Origin: JANXSD01 sp043758125 | GTDB lineage: Bacteria > Bacteroidota > Bacteroidia > AKYH767-A > OLB10 | Length of the DNA stretch: 34,796 bases | Direction: 5' to 3' | Assembly: GCA_043758125.1 (NCBI GenBank) | Contig: JAYVOC010000017.1 | Location: forward strand, 1 to 34,796 | Shown: piece after piece, positions 8,632 to 18,198 of the stretch | Numbering within the stretch: the first letter of the stretch is position 1 | Layout of the letters: each line of letters begins with the position of its first letter | Position numbers and translations under genes: made by a program | Notes under the pieces: model-generated | Database searches by the model: none | Told to the model about the DNA's origin: nothing | What the model saw: only the letters and a program-made list of their open reading frames with translations

Positions 8632-10962
8632 TTACCATCTACTTTTTTTTGATTTACCTTTTGATTTGCCCTTGTGTTTCTTTTCTGGTTTACTTCCATG
8701 ATTTGGTTTAAAACTCGATTCTCCAAAATGTTTAAAGTTGGAATTGGATGCGCCGCGTGAAAAAGAATCTGGTAAACGACTAGGATCATCAATGATAAAG
8801 TCGATTTGTTTACGTGCAAGATCAGCAGTTTTTAGCTGCACCTTAACGGTATCGCCGAGCTGAAATTTCCGATGATTCTTTCGTCCGATTAAGCAATAAT
8901 TTTTTTCATCAAGATCATAAAAATCATCATCAAGATCACGAACACGAATTAAGCCTTCGCATTTATTTTCTACTAATTCAACATACAATCCCCATTCAGT
9001 AACGCCAGAAATTAAGCCATCGAATACTTCACCTTCGTGACCCATCATGTATTGCACTTGTTTAAATTTAATTGATGCACGTTCTGCTTCGGAAGCGCGA
9101 ATTTCCATGTCGGTACTATGCTTGCATTGCGCTTGAATCTCATCCGCTTTAACGGGTTTTCCATTGTGTAAATAATGATCGAGTAAACGGTGGACCATCA
9201 CATCAGGATAACGCCGAATAGGAGAAGTAAAATGAGTATAGTAATCAAATGCTAATCCGTAGTGACCAATATTATTTGTTGTATAAATTGCTTTTGCCAT
9301 AGTACGAATAGCTAATTGCTCGAGCACATTTTGCTCCTTCGTACCTTTAATTTCTTTCATCAATTTATTAAGAGAATGCGCAATATCTTTATCAGATCTT
9401 GTATTGATGCTATGTCCGAAACGGCCTGCAAAAACAGAGAAGTTAGCAAGTTTTTCAGAGGAAGGTGAATCATGAACACGATAAACGAATGGATATTCTT
9501 TCCCTTTTTCTTGCGCTAATTTCTTTCCAACATATTCTGCTACGCGACGATTAGCAAGCAACATAAAATCTTCGATGAGCTTGTTACTGTCTTTGCTTTC
9601 TTTAAGATAAACACCGATTGGCATTCCTATTTCATCGAGCTTGAATTTCACTTCTACCTTATCAAAAGTTATTGCGCCATTTTGAAAACGTTTTTTGCGA
9701 AGTAATAGCGCTAACTTTTGAAGTGTTTGAATTTCTTCGAGCATATCGCCTTCACCTGTTTCGATAACAAGTTGTGCTTCTTCATAAGAGAATCTACGTT
9801 GTGAATGAATGACTGTTCTGCCAAACCATTCGTTGATGATTTCTGCATCTTCGGCAATTTCAAAAACTGCGGAGTAGCATAACTTATCTTCTCCAGGACG
9901 TAAAGAGCAAACCATGTTACTTAATTTTTCTGGCAGCATTGGGATCACACGATCAACGAGATAAATCGAAGTAGCACGATTAAAGCCTTCGATATCGAGA
10001 GGGGTTCCTGGCTGTACATAAAAAGATACATCAGCAATGTGGATTCCTACTTCATAATTTCCATTTGGTAATTTCTGAACAGAAAGCGCATCATCAAAAT
10101 CTTTTGCATCAACGGGATCTATAGTAAATGTTGGAACCTTTCTAAAATCTCTACGTGATGAAAGTTCTTTCTTCGGAATTTTATAGGGAATCTCTTCCGC
10201 TTCTTTTTCAACATCGGCAGGGAACGAAAGTGGGAAACCGTACTCAATGAGAATTGCATCCATCTCTGCATTATTTTCTCCAGGAAAGCCTAGCACTTTT
10301 ATAATTTCTCCGGAGGGGTTTTTAGCTTCTGGATTCCATTCGATAATTTTTGCAACAGCTTTTGCGCCTTGTGTTGCTCCGTTAAGTTTATTAAGTGGAA
10401 TAAAAATATCTACTTTATTACGCGGATTATCAGAGGTAAGAAATGCGAAACGATCTGAGATTTGCATGGTACCTACGAACTCCGTTTTAGCGCGTTCAAC
10501 AACTTCCACTACTTCTCCTTCTGAACGATTACCTTTTTTACGTGCGCTGATGCTAACCTTTACGAGATCGCCATTCATTGCATTTAACGTATGTGTTTTA
10601 GGAATAAAAATATCCTCTTCAAATTCTTCGTTAATCACATAAGCATTTCCGTTGGAAGTGATATCGATTCGTCCATTAATAAAATGCTCAGTAGGAAATA
10701 ATCTAAACTTACCACGATCGGTTTCTTCAAGTTCACCAGCGATAACGAGTTCTTCGATGCAATTGATAGTAAGTTTTCGAAGATGATCTTCCTCAAGAGC
10801 AGCAAGAAAAACAGCAGCTTCTTCGAAGAATGGTTCTTGTTGAAACTTCTTAATAATTTGTTTGTAGTTGTATGATTTGTAAGGATGCTCTTTAAAAACA
10901 TCGATGCTGATGCGTTTGATATCCTTAGAAAAATCGGTGTTGGTTGATTTGTTTTTTTTCAT
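8632..10962 (-). CDS. rnr: Ribonuclease R (3'-5' exoribonuclease)
   Basis: RNase R degrades structured RNA from the 3' end and takes part in RNA quality control. The 776-residue protein has the family order: an N-terminal winged-helix-like region, cold-shock/OB domains, and a catalytic RNB domain. The RNB domain contains the metal-binding aspartate cluster IDPVDAKDFDDAL (about residues 278-290) and the conserved HFTSPIRRYPDVMVHRLL segment. A C-terminal S1 domain (FDGLISGVTEWGLYVEL) and a lysine-rich tail follow. This is the usual length for RNase R in Bacteroidota. The gene stands alone, diverging from the T9SS protein gene across a 234-base gap. Confidence 0.96.
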   Translation of the reverse strand: MKKNKSTNTDFSKDIKRISIDVFKEHPYKSYNYKQIIKKFQQEPFFEEAAVFLAALEEDHLRKLTINCIEELVIAGELEETDRGKFRLFPTEHFINGRIDITSNGNAYVINEEFEEDIFIPKTHTLNAMNGDLVKVSISARKKGNRSEGEVVEVVERAKTEFVGTMQISDRFAFLTSDNPRNKVDIFIPLNKLNGATQGAKAVAKIIEWNPEAKNPSGEIIKVLGFPGENNAEMDAILIEYGFPLSFPADVEKEAEEIPYKIPKKELSSRRDFRKVPTFTIDPVDAKDFDDALSVQKLPNGNYEVGIHIADVSFYVQPGTPLDIEGFNRATSIYLVDRVIPMLPEKLSNMVCSLRPGEDKLCYSAVFEIAEDAEIINEWFGRTVIHSQRRFSYEEAQLVIETGEGDMLEEIQTLQKLALLLRKKRFQNGAITFDKVEVKFKLDEIGMPIGVYLKESKDSNKLIEDFMLLANRRVAEYVGKKLAQEKGKEYPFVYRVHDSPSSEKLANFSVFAGRFGHSINTRSDKDIAHSLNKLMKEIKGTKEQNVLEQLAIRTMAKAIYTTNNIGHYGLAFDYYTHFTSPIRRYPDVMVHRLLDHYLHNGKPVKADEIQAQCKHSTDMEIRASEAERASIKFKQVQYMMGHEGEVFDGLISGVTEWGLYVELVENKCEGLIRVRDLDDDFYDLDEKNYCLIGRKNHRKFQLGDTVKVQLKTADLARKQIDFIIDDPSRLPDSFSRGASNSNFKHFGESSFKPNHGSKPEKKHKGKSKGKSKKSRW

Positions 10963-11147
10963 TGTATATGTTGACTAAATTAAAAACTCGAATGCTGTGG
11001 AGGAGTGCGAGTAAGTTATTGGGAGCTGTCGGGCTTATCTTACGAAAGTATGGTTAATAAAATATTGAAAAGCAATTTTACGATAAAGAAATCCTCGGTA
11101 AAGTGTTAACAAATGTGCTAGATTTTCAATACTTAATTATTTCTTAT

Positions 11148-11155
11148 TATATTCG
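11148..11155 (+). promoter_or_regulatory. Candidate -7 promoter box upstream of the T9SS protein gene
   Basis: TATATTCG is one mismatch from the Bacteroidota -7 box TAnnTTTG and lies about 42 bases upstream of the ATG. A T-rich stretch about 20 bases further upstream could serve as a weak -33 element. The same TATATTCG occurs in one of the two repeated leaders in the accessory region. The support is motif-based only. Confidence 0.3.
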
Positions 11156-11196
11156 AATAAAATTACTTGAAATAATTCTTGTTAACTTAAATAATT

Positions 11197-12663
11197 ATGA
11201 ATTTACTAAAACTATTTACAGCATTACTTTTTGTAACAAGCACTACGGCGCTTTTAGCTCAACAAGACGTTAAAACAGTTGATATGAATAAGATCAATGG
11301 AATGAAGAAAGCTGGTAAATTAACGGGTAAAGAGCATTTTGTAAATTACGATGCAAAGGGTTTACACCCCTTTAAAATCACTAATAAGGTTGCACACAAT
11401 GCAACTAACGGATGTAATTGTTGGATCGATCGTGATTCAACATGGAACGTAGTATCGTTTGATGGATCGGGAGTAAATGGTGGTCCTGGTGCGCCTCCAG
11501 AATATAGAAATGATGATTGGTCATCAGATGTTATAGGTCTTCCTTTTACCTTTTGTTTTTATGGTGATCCAATAAATGATGTCTACATCAATAATAATGG
11601 AAACTTATCGATGCTTAATCCATATCCAGATTATACATCAACGCCATTTCCTAATTCTTTGTACGAGATGATTGCTCCATTTTGGGCAGATGTTGATTCG
11701 CGTGATTTATCAAGTGGATTAGTGTATTATAAACTAACAAATTCATCTCTCATTATTCAGTGGGAAAACGTTGGGTATTACGACACCCATTCTGATTTAG
11801 TAAATTCATTTCAGATGGTTATCACCAATAACACTGATTTAATAATACCTGATAGCGATAATGTTTCTTTTTGCTATAAAGATATGCAATGGACAACCGG
11901 AGATGCATCGATTGGTATTAATGGATTTTATGGTACGCCAGCAACAGTTGGTATCAATAAAGGAAATGGAATTGAATATATTCAAATAGGGCAATTCGAT
12001 CAACCGGGAAATGCATTTGATGGTCCTTTTGGAAATAATGATGGAATTGATGCTTTGGATAATCAATATTTTTATTTCAATGTTTGTGCTGCTGGCAATA
12101 ATGTTCCTCCAATAGTAAATTTACCTATTGGATGCGACACTGTTACAATTTCACCTTTAGATACATTTGCTTTAAAGATCAATTTTCTTTCTCCGGAACA
12201 AAATCAATTTACAACAATTACATATAATGCTCCAGGAATAAATGGATTAACGGATGTAATTAACCCCGGAAATTTTGCCTCAATAGAATTTCGTGCGCCA
12301 GGAAATTTAAACGCTGGTAACAAAACTATTCATGTATATGCTACGGATAATGGAACGCCTCCTGCAACATCAACTGCAACAATAAATCTCAATTTCTCTT
12401 CTGCGACTGGAATAAATGATCTTCATTCAACAAGTAAAAATATTACAGTTACAAATCCAGTATCCGACATCTGTACAATAAATTCATCAAGCTATACTAA
12501 TTCTACATTGAAAATTTTTGATTTTATGGGAAGAGTTCTCATAGAAGAATATTTTAATGTAAAAGCAACTGTTAATGTAAATATGTTGAGTAAGGGAATT
12601 TATATTATTGAGCTATCAGATAAAAAAGGAAATAAATCACAACAAAAATTTGAAAAACTGTAG
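11197..12663 (+). CDS. Secreted nidogen-like protein with type IX secretion sorting domain
   Basis: The 488-residue product begins with a clear signal peptide (hydrophobic LLKLFTALLFVTSTTALLA, with cleavage probably just after it). A nidogen-like region follows (about residues 90-305), with the typical MIAPFWADVDSRD segment and a paired-cysteine surrounding. A cadherin/Ig-like beta region lies at about 310-400. The last 80 residues have the T9SS type A C-terminal sorting pattern: FDFMGRVL, then a hydrophobic strand and LSKGIYIIELSDKKG. It should be exported by Sec, cross the outer membrane by T9SS, and be surface-attached or released. Its ligand is unknown. It is the only plus-strand gene in the left 20 kb. 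Confidence 0.88.
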   Translation: MNLLKLFTALLFVTSTTALLAQQDVKTVDMNKINGMKKAGKLTGKEHFVNYDAKGLHPFKITNKVAHNATNGCNCWIDRDSTWNVVSFDGSGVNGGPGAPPEYRNDDWSSDVIGLPFTFCFYGDPINDVYINNNGNLSMLNPYPDYTSTPFPNSLYEMIAPFWADVDSRDLSSGLVYYKLTNSSLIIQWENVGYYDTHSDLVNSFQMVITNNTDLIIPDSDNVSFCYKDMQWTTGDASIGINGFYGTPATVGINKGNGIEYIQIGQFDQPGNAFDGPFGNNDGIDALDNQYFYFNVCAAGNNVPPIVNLPIGCDTVTISPLDTFALKINFLSPEQNQFTTITYNAPGINGLTDVINPGNFASIEFRAPGNLNAGNKTIHVYATDNGTPPATSTATINLNFSSATGINDLHSTSKNITVTNPVSDICTINSSSYTNSTLKIFDFMGRVLIEEYFNVKATVNVNMLSKGIYIIELSDKKGNKSQQKFEKL

Positions 12664-12689
12664 AAGTTCAAGAACATTTTTGCAACAAT

Positions 12690-12704
12690 AAAATATAATA
12701 TTTT
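12690..12704. terminator. Weak AT-only hairpin between convergent genes
   Basis: AAAATA, a three-base loop, then TATTTT forms a small AT-only stem between the convergent ends of the T9SS protein gene and folB. T or A runs adjoin it on both sides. With no G-C pairs it is a poor terminator, but its position between two converging genes is where one is expected. Confidence 0.25.
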
Positions 12705-12711
12705 TAATACT

Positions 12712-13068
12712 TTATTTTGTAGTAATTATAACCACAGCTTTCCCAAGCTGTCCATTTACAGGCGGATTAAACTTGGTAACTGCAACTCGAATCTGTGAAC
12801 AAGTTGGATAAATTTGTTGAAGGCGATTTAAAATTCTTCCGGCTACGTGTTCAATTAATTTACTTCGTATTGCCATTTCTTCACGAACCATATTGTGTAA
12901 GACTACGTAATCGGCTGTGAATAGTAAATCATCCGTTTCAACAGCTTTTGAAAAGTCTAATGTGAGATCAAGATCGACTGAAAAGCGACTTCCAATATGT
13001 CCTTCCTCTTCGATACATCCATGATAAGCATGACACTCGATGTTGTGAATATGTAATTCGTAATTCAT
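12712..13068 (-). CDS. folB: Dihydroneopterin aldolase
   Basis: FolB converts 7,8-dihydroneopterin to 6-hydroxymethyl-dihydropterin plus glycolaldehyde in folate synthesis. The 118-residue protein, the usual length, has the N-terminal motif AYHGCIEEE, the conserved DYVVLHNMV segment, the LIEHVAGRIL segment, and the C-terminal catalytic lysine region VAVTKFNPP. The start is fixed by an ATGA overlap with the glnS stop (ATG at 13066-13068). The frame continues upstream for nine codons but only inside glnS. The overlap implies translational coupling to glnS. Confidence 0.93.
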   Translation of the reverse strand: MNYELHIHNIECHAYHGCIEEEGHIGSRFSVDLDLTLDFSKAVETDDLLFTADYVVLHNMVREEMAIRSKLIEHVAGRILNRLQQIYPTCSQIRVAVTKFNPPVNGQLGKAVVIITTK

Positions 13069-14738
13069 CAATCTTTTTTCTGCTCTTTCGACCAAGCATC
13101 TTTTAAGGTAACAGTTCTGTTAAACACTAAATTATTTTCTGTTGTGTCTTTATCAATACAGAAATAACCTTTGCGCATAAACTGAAAAAACTGTCCTTCT
13201 TTTGCATCTTTAAGTGAAGGTTCCACCATTGCATTTTTAATGATGTGCAAACTATCAGGATTAATGTATTCTTTGAAATCACCTTCTTCACTTGATGGAT
13301 CTTCTACTTTAAAAAGACGATCATACAAACGAATTTCTGCAGGAATAGCATGCGTAACACTAGCCCAATGAATAGTGCCTTTTACCGCCATTCCAGAAGT
13401 ATCATTACCACTTTTACTTTCAGGAATATAACGACAATTTACTTCTAAAATATTTTCATCTGCATCCTTTTTGAAATCATCACAAGTAACGATATATGCA
13501 CTCTTTAAACGTACAGATAAACCAACACCTAAACGGAAAAATTTCTTTGGTGCATTTTCCATAAAGTCATCACGCTCGATCCAAAGTTCATTGGAGAATG
13601 GTAAGTCGCGTGTGCCTCCATGGTTTTCTGCTTCTGGATTATTTTCAGCAGGTAGCATTTCTGTTTTTCCTTGAGGATAATTTGTGATGATTAGTTTTAT
13701 TGGATCCAAAACTGCCATCACACGATTTGCTTTTTTGTTGAGATCTTCACGAATACAAAATTCAAGAAGACCAACATCAATCATATTTTCACGACGAGCA
13801 ACACCTACCTTATCAGTAAAATTACGAATGCTTTCGGGAGTATAACCGCGACGACGCAAAGCAGAAATTGTTGGCATACGTGGATCATCCCAACCTGAAA
13901 CATGTTTCTCATTCACAAGTTGTAAAAGTTTGCGTTTACTCATCACCGTATAGTTTAAATTAAGGCGCGCAAACTCATATTGATGACTAGGAAATAAATT
14001 TAATTGTTTGATGAACCAATCGTAAAGCGGTTTATGCACTTCGAATTCTAGCGTGCAAATTGAATGAGTTATTTCTTCAATAGCATCACTTTGTCCGTGT
14101 GCAAAATCATACATTGGATAGATGCACCATTTGTCACCTGTGCGATGGTGATGAACATGTTTGATACGATACATTAATGGGTCGCGCAAATGCATGTTAG
14201 GAGATGCCATATCAATTTTTGCACGTAATACTTTTTCACCTTCTTTAAATTCGGCATTACGCATACGTGTGAAGAGGTCTAAATTTTCTTCAACGCTGCG
14301 ATTGCGGAATGGACTTTCTTTTCCTGCTTCTGTAGGAGTGCCTTTCATCGCAGCAATTTGCTCTGCTGAAGAATCATCAACATAAGCCAAACCATTTTTG
14401 ATAAGCGTTACTGCAAACTCATAAATTTTATCGAAATAATCGGAAGCATAAAATTCATTTGCCCAATTATATCCTAGCCAACGAATATCTTTTTTTATAC
14501 TTTCCACATATTCTGTTTCTTCCTTTTCGGGATTTGTATCATCGAAACGCAAATTTGTTTTTCCATTAAACTGATCTGCTAATCCAAAATTTACAGCAAT
14601 AGATTTCGAATGACCAATATGTAAATAACCATTTGGTTCGGGAGGAAAACGTGTTAAAACTCGTCCGTTATTTTTTCCGTTTGCGATATCTTCGCTAATA
14701 ATTTCTTCAAGAAAATTGGGACCTTTTTCAGTACTCAT
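13068..14738 (-). CDS. glnS: Glutaminyl-tRNA synthetase
   Basis: This class I synthetase charges tRNA(Gln) with glutamine in the cytosol. The 556-residue length matches the E. coli enzyme. The HIGH signature lies in PPEPNGYLHIGHSKSI (about residues 32-47) and the KMSKS-type loop is VMSKRKLLQLV (about residues 269-279). The C-terminal anticodon-binding beta-barrel region is present to the end. Having glnS means the organism need not depend only on the amidotransferase route to Gln-tRNA. It lies 51 bases downstream of gltX in the same direction and its stop overlaps the folB start. A perfect 16-base palindrome lies in the gltX-glnS gap. Confidence 0.97.
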   Translation of the reverse strand: MSTEKGPNFLEEIISEDIANGKNNGRVLTRFPPEPNGYLHIGHSKSIAVNFGLADQFNGKTNLRFDDTNPEKEETEYVESIKKDIRWLGYNWANEFYASDYFDKIYEFAVTLIKNGLAYVDDSSAEQIAAMKGTPTEAGKESPFRNRSVEENLDLFTRMRNAEFKEGEKVLRAKIDMASPNMHLRDPLMYRIKHVHHHRTGDKWCIYPMYDFAHGQSDAIEEITHSICTLEFEVHKPLYDWFIKQLNLFPSHQYEFARLNLNYTVMSKRKLLQLVNEKHVSGWDDPRMPTISALRRRGYTPESIRNFTDKVGVARRENMIDVGLLEFCIREDLNKKANRVMAVLDPIKLIITNYPQGKTEMLPAENNPEAENHGGTRDLPFSNELWIERDDFMENAPKKFFRLGVGLSVRLKSAYIVTCDDFKKDADENILEVNCRYIPESKSGNDTSGMAVKGTIHWASVTHAIPAEIRLYDRLFKVEDPSSEEGDFKEYINPDSLHIIKNAMVEPSLKDAKEGQFFQFMRKGYFCIDKDTTENNLVFNRTVTLKDAWSKEQKKD

Positions 14739-14753
14739 AATTTATAAATTTAA

Positions 14754-14769
14754 ATCTGTTTAAACAGAT
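14754..14769. promoter_or_regulatory. Perfect 16-bp palindrome between gltX and glnS
   Basis: ATCTGTTTAAACAGAT is a perfect palindrome in the 51-base gap between the gltX stop and the glnS start. As DNA it could be a dimeric regulator site. As RNA it would form a 6-bp stem with a four-base loop 15 bases upstream of the glnS ATG. No T-run suitable for termination follows it on the transcribed strand, so a simple terminator is less likely. Confidence 0.5.
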
Positions 14770-14789
14770 ACCTATTTTATTAATATTTT

Positions 14790-16343
14790 TTAATCAGCAA
14801 CAACCGATGGCAATGCATTTACAGCGAAATTTATTCTTGTTAACACTTCTTCCTTTCCAAGTAATGTTACCATTCCAAAAAGATCAACTCCTGAAGCTTG
14901 TCCTGATACGATCATACGAAACAATGGTAATACTTCGCCAGGTTTAATTCCATTTTCCGTTGCAAGATTTTCGAAAGATGATTTGCAAGAAAGTGCATCA
15001 AATGTTGTTAACAATTTATAAACTTCTACTAATTTATTTAAGAACAATGCAGCCGTTGGATTCCATCTTTTTGCAATTACTTTTTCGTCGAATGATGTAG
15101 GTGCTTCAAATAAATAATGTCCTTTCTCATAAAATTCACTTTCAAAATGTACGCGCTCCTTTAAAAGATTTATTGCAGCAATTGCATACTCGAGAGTAGA
15201 TCGATGATCGGAAATCTTTAACTGTTCTTTGATAACAGGAATAAAACGTTGAGCAAGATCTGCATCATTCTGCATTCTTAAATATTGTTCATTGAACCAT
15301 TTTGCTTTTTCAGGATCGAAACGTGCTCCAGCTTTATGAACACGTTCAAAAGTGAAACTCTCTATCAATTCATCCATCGAAAAAATTTCTTTTCCCGTAC
15401 CAGGATTCCATCCTAAGAAAGCTAACATATTTACAAATCCTTGCGCATAATATCCTTTTTCTCTGTAGCCTGATGAAACCTCTCCTGTTGAAGGATCCTT
15501 CCATTCGAGAGGGAAGACAGGAAATCCTAATCGGTCACCATCACGTTTACTAAGTTTTCCATTGCCTTCTGGCTTTAGCAATAAAGGTAAATGTGCATAA
15601 CGTGGCATTTTATCCTTTAAGGCTAAGTATTGATAAATTAAAATGTGTGCAGGTGCTGATGGTAACCATTCCTCTCCACGAATTGCGTGTGTGATGTCCA
15701 TCATAATATCATCCACAATATGCGCTAGATGATATGTTGGCATTCCATCGGCTTTAATTAACACCTTATCATCAACCAAATTACTTTCGAAAGTAACATC
15801 GCCGCGAATCATATCATTAAAAGTAATATGTTGATCGGGTTCTACTTTTAAACGGATTACATGAGTTTCATTTGCGGCGATACGCTTTTGTACATCATCT
15901 TCAGAAAGCGATAAAGCATTTTGCATTGCGCCACGTGTTTTAGAATCATATTGCCATCCTTGATTTCCGGAAGCTTCTGCTTGCTTACGAGCTGCATCCA
16001 AATCCTCCGTTTTATCAAAAGCATAATATGCATGACCAGATGCAATTAATTGTTCAGCATATTGCTGATAATAACCTTTTGATTTGCGCTCACTTTGACG
16101 ATATGGTTCATGTGTTCCACCAAAATTTACACCTTCATCGGGAATAATATTACACCATGTTAATGCCTCTATAATGTACTCTTCTGCACCTGGGACATAT
16201 CTATTTTGATCGGTATCTTCAATACGAAGAATGAACTGACCTTTGTGTTGTTTAGCGAAAAGGTATGCGTATAATGCGGTGCGAACGCCTCCTATATGTA
16301 ATGGTCCTGTGGGACTTGGAGCAAATCGAGTTCTAACAATCAT
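14790..16343 (-). CDS. gltX: Glutamyl-tRNA synthetase
   Basis: GltX attaches glutamate to tRNA(Glu), supplying translation and, in many bacteria, tetrapyrrole synthesis. The 517-residue protein has the HIGH signature FAPSPTGPLHIGGVRTALY at the N-terminus and the KMSKS loop KLSKRDGDRLGFPV at about residue 265. A helical C-terminal anticodon-binding half follows. The ATG at 16343 begins MIVRTRFAPSPTGP, the expected N-terminus. It lies upstream of glnS, so the two related synthetases are probably expressed together. Confidence 0.97.
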   Translation of the reverse strand: MIVRTRFAPSPTGPLHIGGVRTALYAYLFAKQHKGQFILRIEDTDQNRYVPGAEEYIIEALTWCNIIPDEGVNFGGTHEPYRQSERKSKGYYQQYAEQLIASGHAYYAFDKTEDLDAARKQAEASGNQGWQYDSKTRGAMQNALSLSEDDVQKRIAANETHVIRLKVEPDQHITFNDMIRGDVTFESNLVDDKVLIKADGMPTYHLAHIVDDIMMDITHAIRGEEWLPSAPAHILIYQYLALKDKMPRYAHLPLLLKPEGNGKLSKRDGDRLGFPVFPLEWKDPSTGEVSSGYREKGYYAQGFVNMLAFLGWNPGTGKEIFSMDELIESFTFERVHKAGARFDPEKAKWFNEQYLRMQNDADLAQRFIPVIKEQLKISDHRSTLEYAIAAINLLKERVHFESEFYEKGHYLFEAPTSFDEKVIAKRWNPTAALFLNKLVEVYKLLTTFDALSCKSSFENLATENGIKPGEVLPLFRMIVSGQASGVDLFGMVTLLGKEEVLTRINFAVNALPSVVAD

Positions 16344-16372
16344 TTTCTATGACCCATTAATTTATTGGATTG

Positions 16373-16380
16373 CAAAGATA
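16373..16380 (-). promoter_or_regulatory. Predicted -7 promoter box of gltX
   Basis: On the minus strand TATCTTTG is a perfect match to the Bacteroidota -7 box TAnnTTTG, 29 bases upstream of the gltX ATG. TTTT about 17 bases further upstream may serve as the -33 element. The spacing gives a short leader of about 23 bases. It probably drives gltX, glnS and folB. Confidence 0.5.
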
Positions 16381-16442
16381 GTTTTATGATTACTGATAAA
16401 ATAGCATCGCTATAGAATTTCAACTAAACATTTTCTGTTGTT

Positions 16443-18164
16443 TCATTTAAAATAAGAAGCGCTTACGGTTACACTGTCCGCGCGAACAATTTTAAAACCA
16501 GAACTTAAATCGGTACCACGAAGTTGGATAGAATTATATAACCGTGGTGTACAAGGAATGGGTTGATTCCAACATCGTCGATTTCCAACAGGCATTGAAA
16601 TAATTAAACCATTCAAATTTTTCTCAACAACCACAATAGGTTTGTATTTAATTTCTGGATAAATTAGATGTTGCTTCAAATTAATTTCACCAGAAGCAAT
16701 CATTTTTATTGGCCAGATACTAGAATATCCTGCAAATAAAAGTAATAGAATTACAATACTGTTCTGTATTAACTTTTTATTGAACATTAAAATCTCTAAA
16801 CAATAAAAAATAATAATTGCAATACAAACAAAAATATAAGCTTGTCCGAATCTAAATGCGGGAGCCATCATAAACCAAAATAAAATACAAAGTAAATAAG
16901 TGACTCCGAAATAAAACAACGAGCGAGATGCGATTTTACCAAGAACTTTTTTCGTAAAAATGATCAAACTTAATACTATCATTCCAACAACAGCAATTAA
17001 TAATGAAATCACGTTTACCCAAAGTTGATTTCCAAACCAAATTGGAAACCACTGTTTAAATGTTAGCTGGAAATCATCGTACTGCTCAAGAATTCTAGCA
17101 TGCGAACAAATCCAACTCTTTGTAATTACAGCTTCACTATATGGAACCTTCCAGTCGTAATTGAACACATCAATTGATGGATATGGGAAGACTAAATAAC
17201 CAGAGATAATTACATTTCTTACAAGCCAAGGAGCCATTACAATTAGAGTGAAAAAGCACAGTGTAAATAAGTGTTTTGCCTTTATAATATTTTTTGTATA
17301 AAAAAGCATTAGTGGCAAAACAAAAATTACTGGTAATGCTGATAATTTTGTTGTGATACAGGTAAGTATTATTAAACAAATTATTAAACTTTTAAAATCA
17401 AATTTTTGCAAGGAATTGCTTTTAATCTTTTCCATGATTACCATAAACACAAAAATTTCAAGAATATAAATTATTATATCTGGATATGGTAATGCTGCAT
17501 CAAGTTTAAAAAAATAAAATGTTGGTATTACTAAGAATGCATAAATAGCATTTCTATAGTCCTTTCCTTTTATATTTTGTATTAAATAAACCATTAGTAT
17601 TAGAAGGAAATAACTATTTAAAACATGGTATGAAAAATCGTTCAAGAATGTAAAACTGAAAAGAGCAGATGAGATAAAGAAGCTAGAGTTAAAAGCATAA
17701 TTAGGATATAGATTTCCTAGTCCTGGAATAGCAGGATATTTTTCAATCCATTGAATAACTTGAGCATGATAAAGACCAGTATCGCTATCGAAATAAACAC
17801 CCTTAATATTCATAAAAAGAACATTAAAAATGATGATTAAAAATATGAAAAGTTGTTTCGCATTTACTTCCTTCATCTTTTGAACTCCGGATTGAAACAT
17901 TACCATAAATTGTTTCTTAAAAATAATGCAGCCAATTACTTCAGAAAGTATGAGTAATAAATTTGCTACAAGTGCAACTTTAAAAAAGAGTGCATAAATA
18001 CTTATTGCTGCAGTAATAATACAGTATCCAATTACACTTAATAAAATAGGATTACTAAATGACTGTTCTTTAAACTTGTTTTTATAAATTGTAACTTGCA
18101 ATAAAAAACCAGCAACACTAGTAAGTACAAAAATATAGATCCAAATTAAAAGTATGGATAACAT
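16443..18164 (-). CDS. Polytopic inner-membrane protein, possibly GT-C-like (LIC_10190-type)
   Basis: The 573-residue protein has roughly twelve hydrophobic helices spread over residues 1-500 and a short soluble C-terminal domain. A conserved-looking acidic/aromatic loop, GVYFDSDTGLYHAQVIQWI (about residues 122-140), follows an early helix. Such a loop is typical of GT-C membrane glycosyltransferases, where an aspartate binds the lipid-linked sugar donor, and of the LIC_10190 membrane family. The assignment is an inference from topology and this loop; no catalytic activity is proven. It is transcribed in the same direction as gltX and the MORN-like gene, 34 bases after the latter. Confidence 0.6.
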   Translation of the reverse strand: MLSILLIWIYIFVLTSVAGFLLQVTIYKNKFKEQSFSNPILLSVIGYCIITAAISIYALFFKVALVANLLLILSEVIGCIIFKKQFMVMFQSGVQKMKEVNAKQLFIFLIIIFNVLFMNIKGVYFDSDTGLYHAQVIQWIEKYPAIPGLGNLYPNYAFNSSFFISSALFSFTFLNDFSYHVLNSYFLLILMVYLIQNIKGKDYRNAIYAFLVIPTFYFFKLDAALPYPDIIIYILEIFVFMVIMEKIKSNSLQKFDFKSLIICLIILTCITTKLSALPVIFVLPLMLFYTKNIIKAKHLFTLCFFTLIVMAPWLVRNVIISGYLVFPYPSIDVFNYDWKVPYSEAVITKSWICSHARILEQYDDFQLTFKQWFPIWFGNQLWVNVISLLIAVVGMIVLSLIIFTKKVLGKIASRSLFYFGVTYLLCILFWFMMAPAFRFGQAYIFVCIAIIIFYCLEILMFNKKLIQNSIVILLLLFAGYSSIWPIKMIASGEINLKQHLIYPEIKYKPIVVVEKNLNGLIISMPVGNRRCWNQPIPCTPRLYNSIQLRGTDLSSGFKIVRADSVTVSASYFK

Positions 18165-18198
18165 AAATTAGTAGTTTATCTTTATGCAAATATTCATA

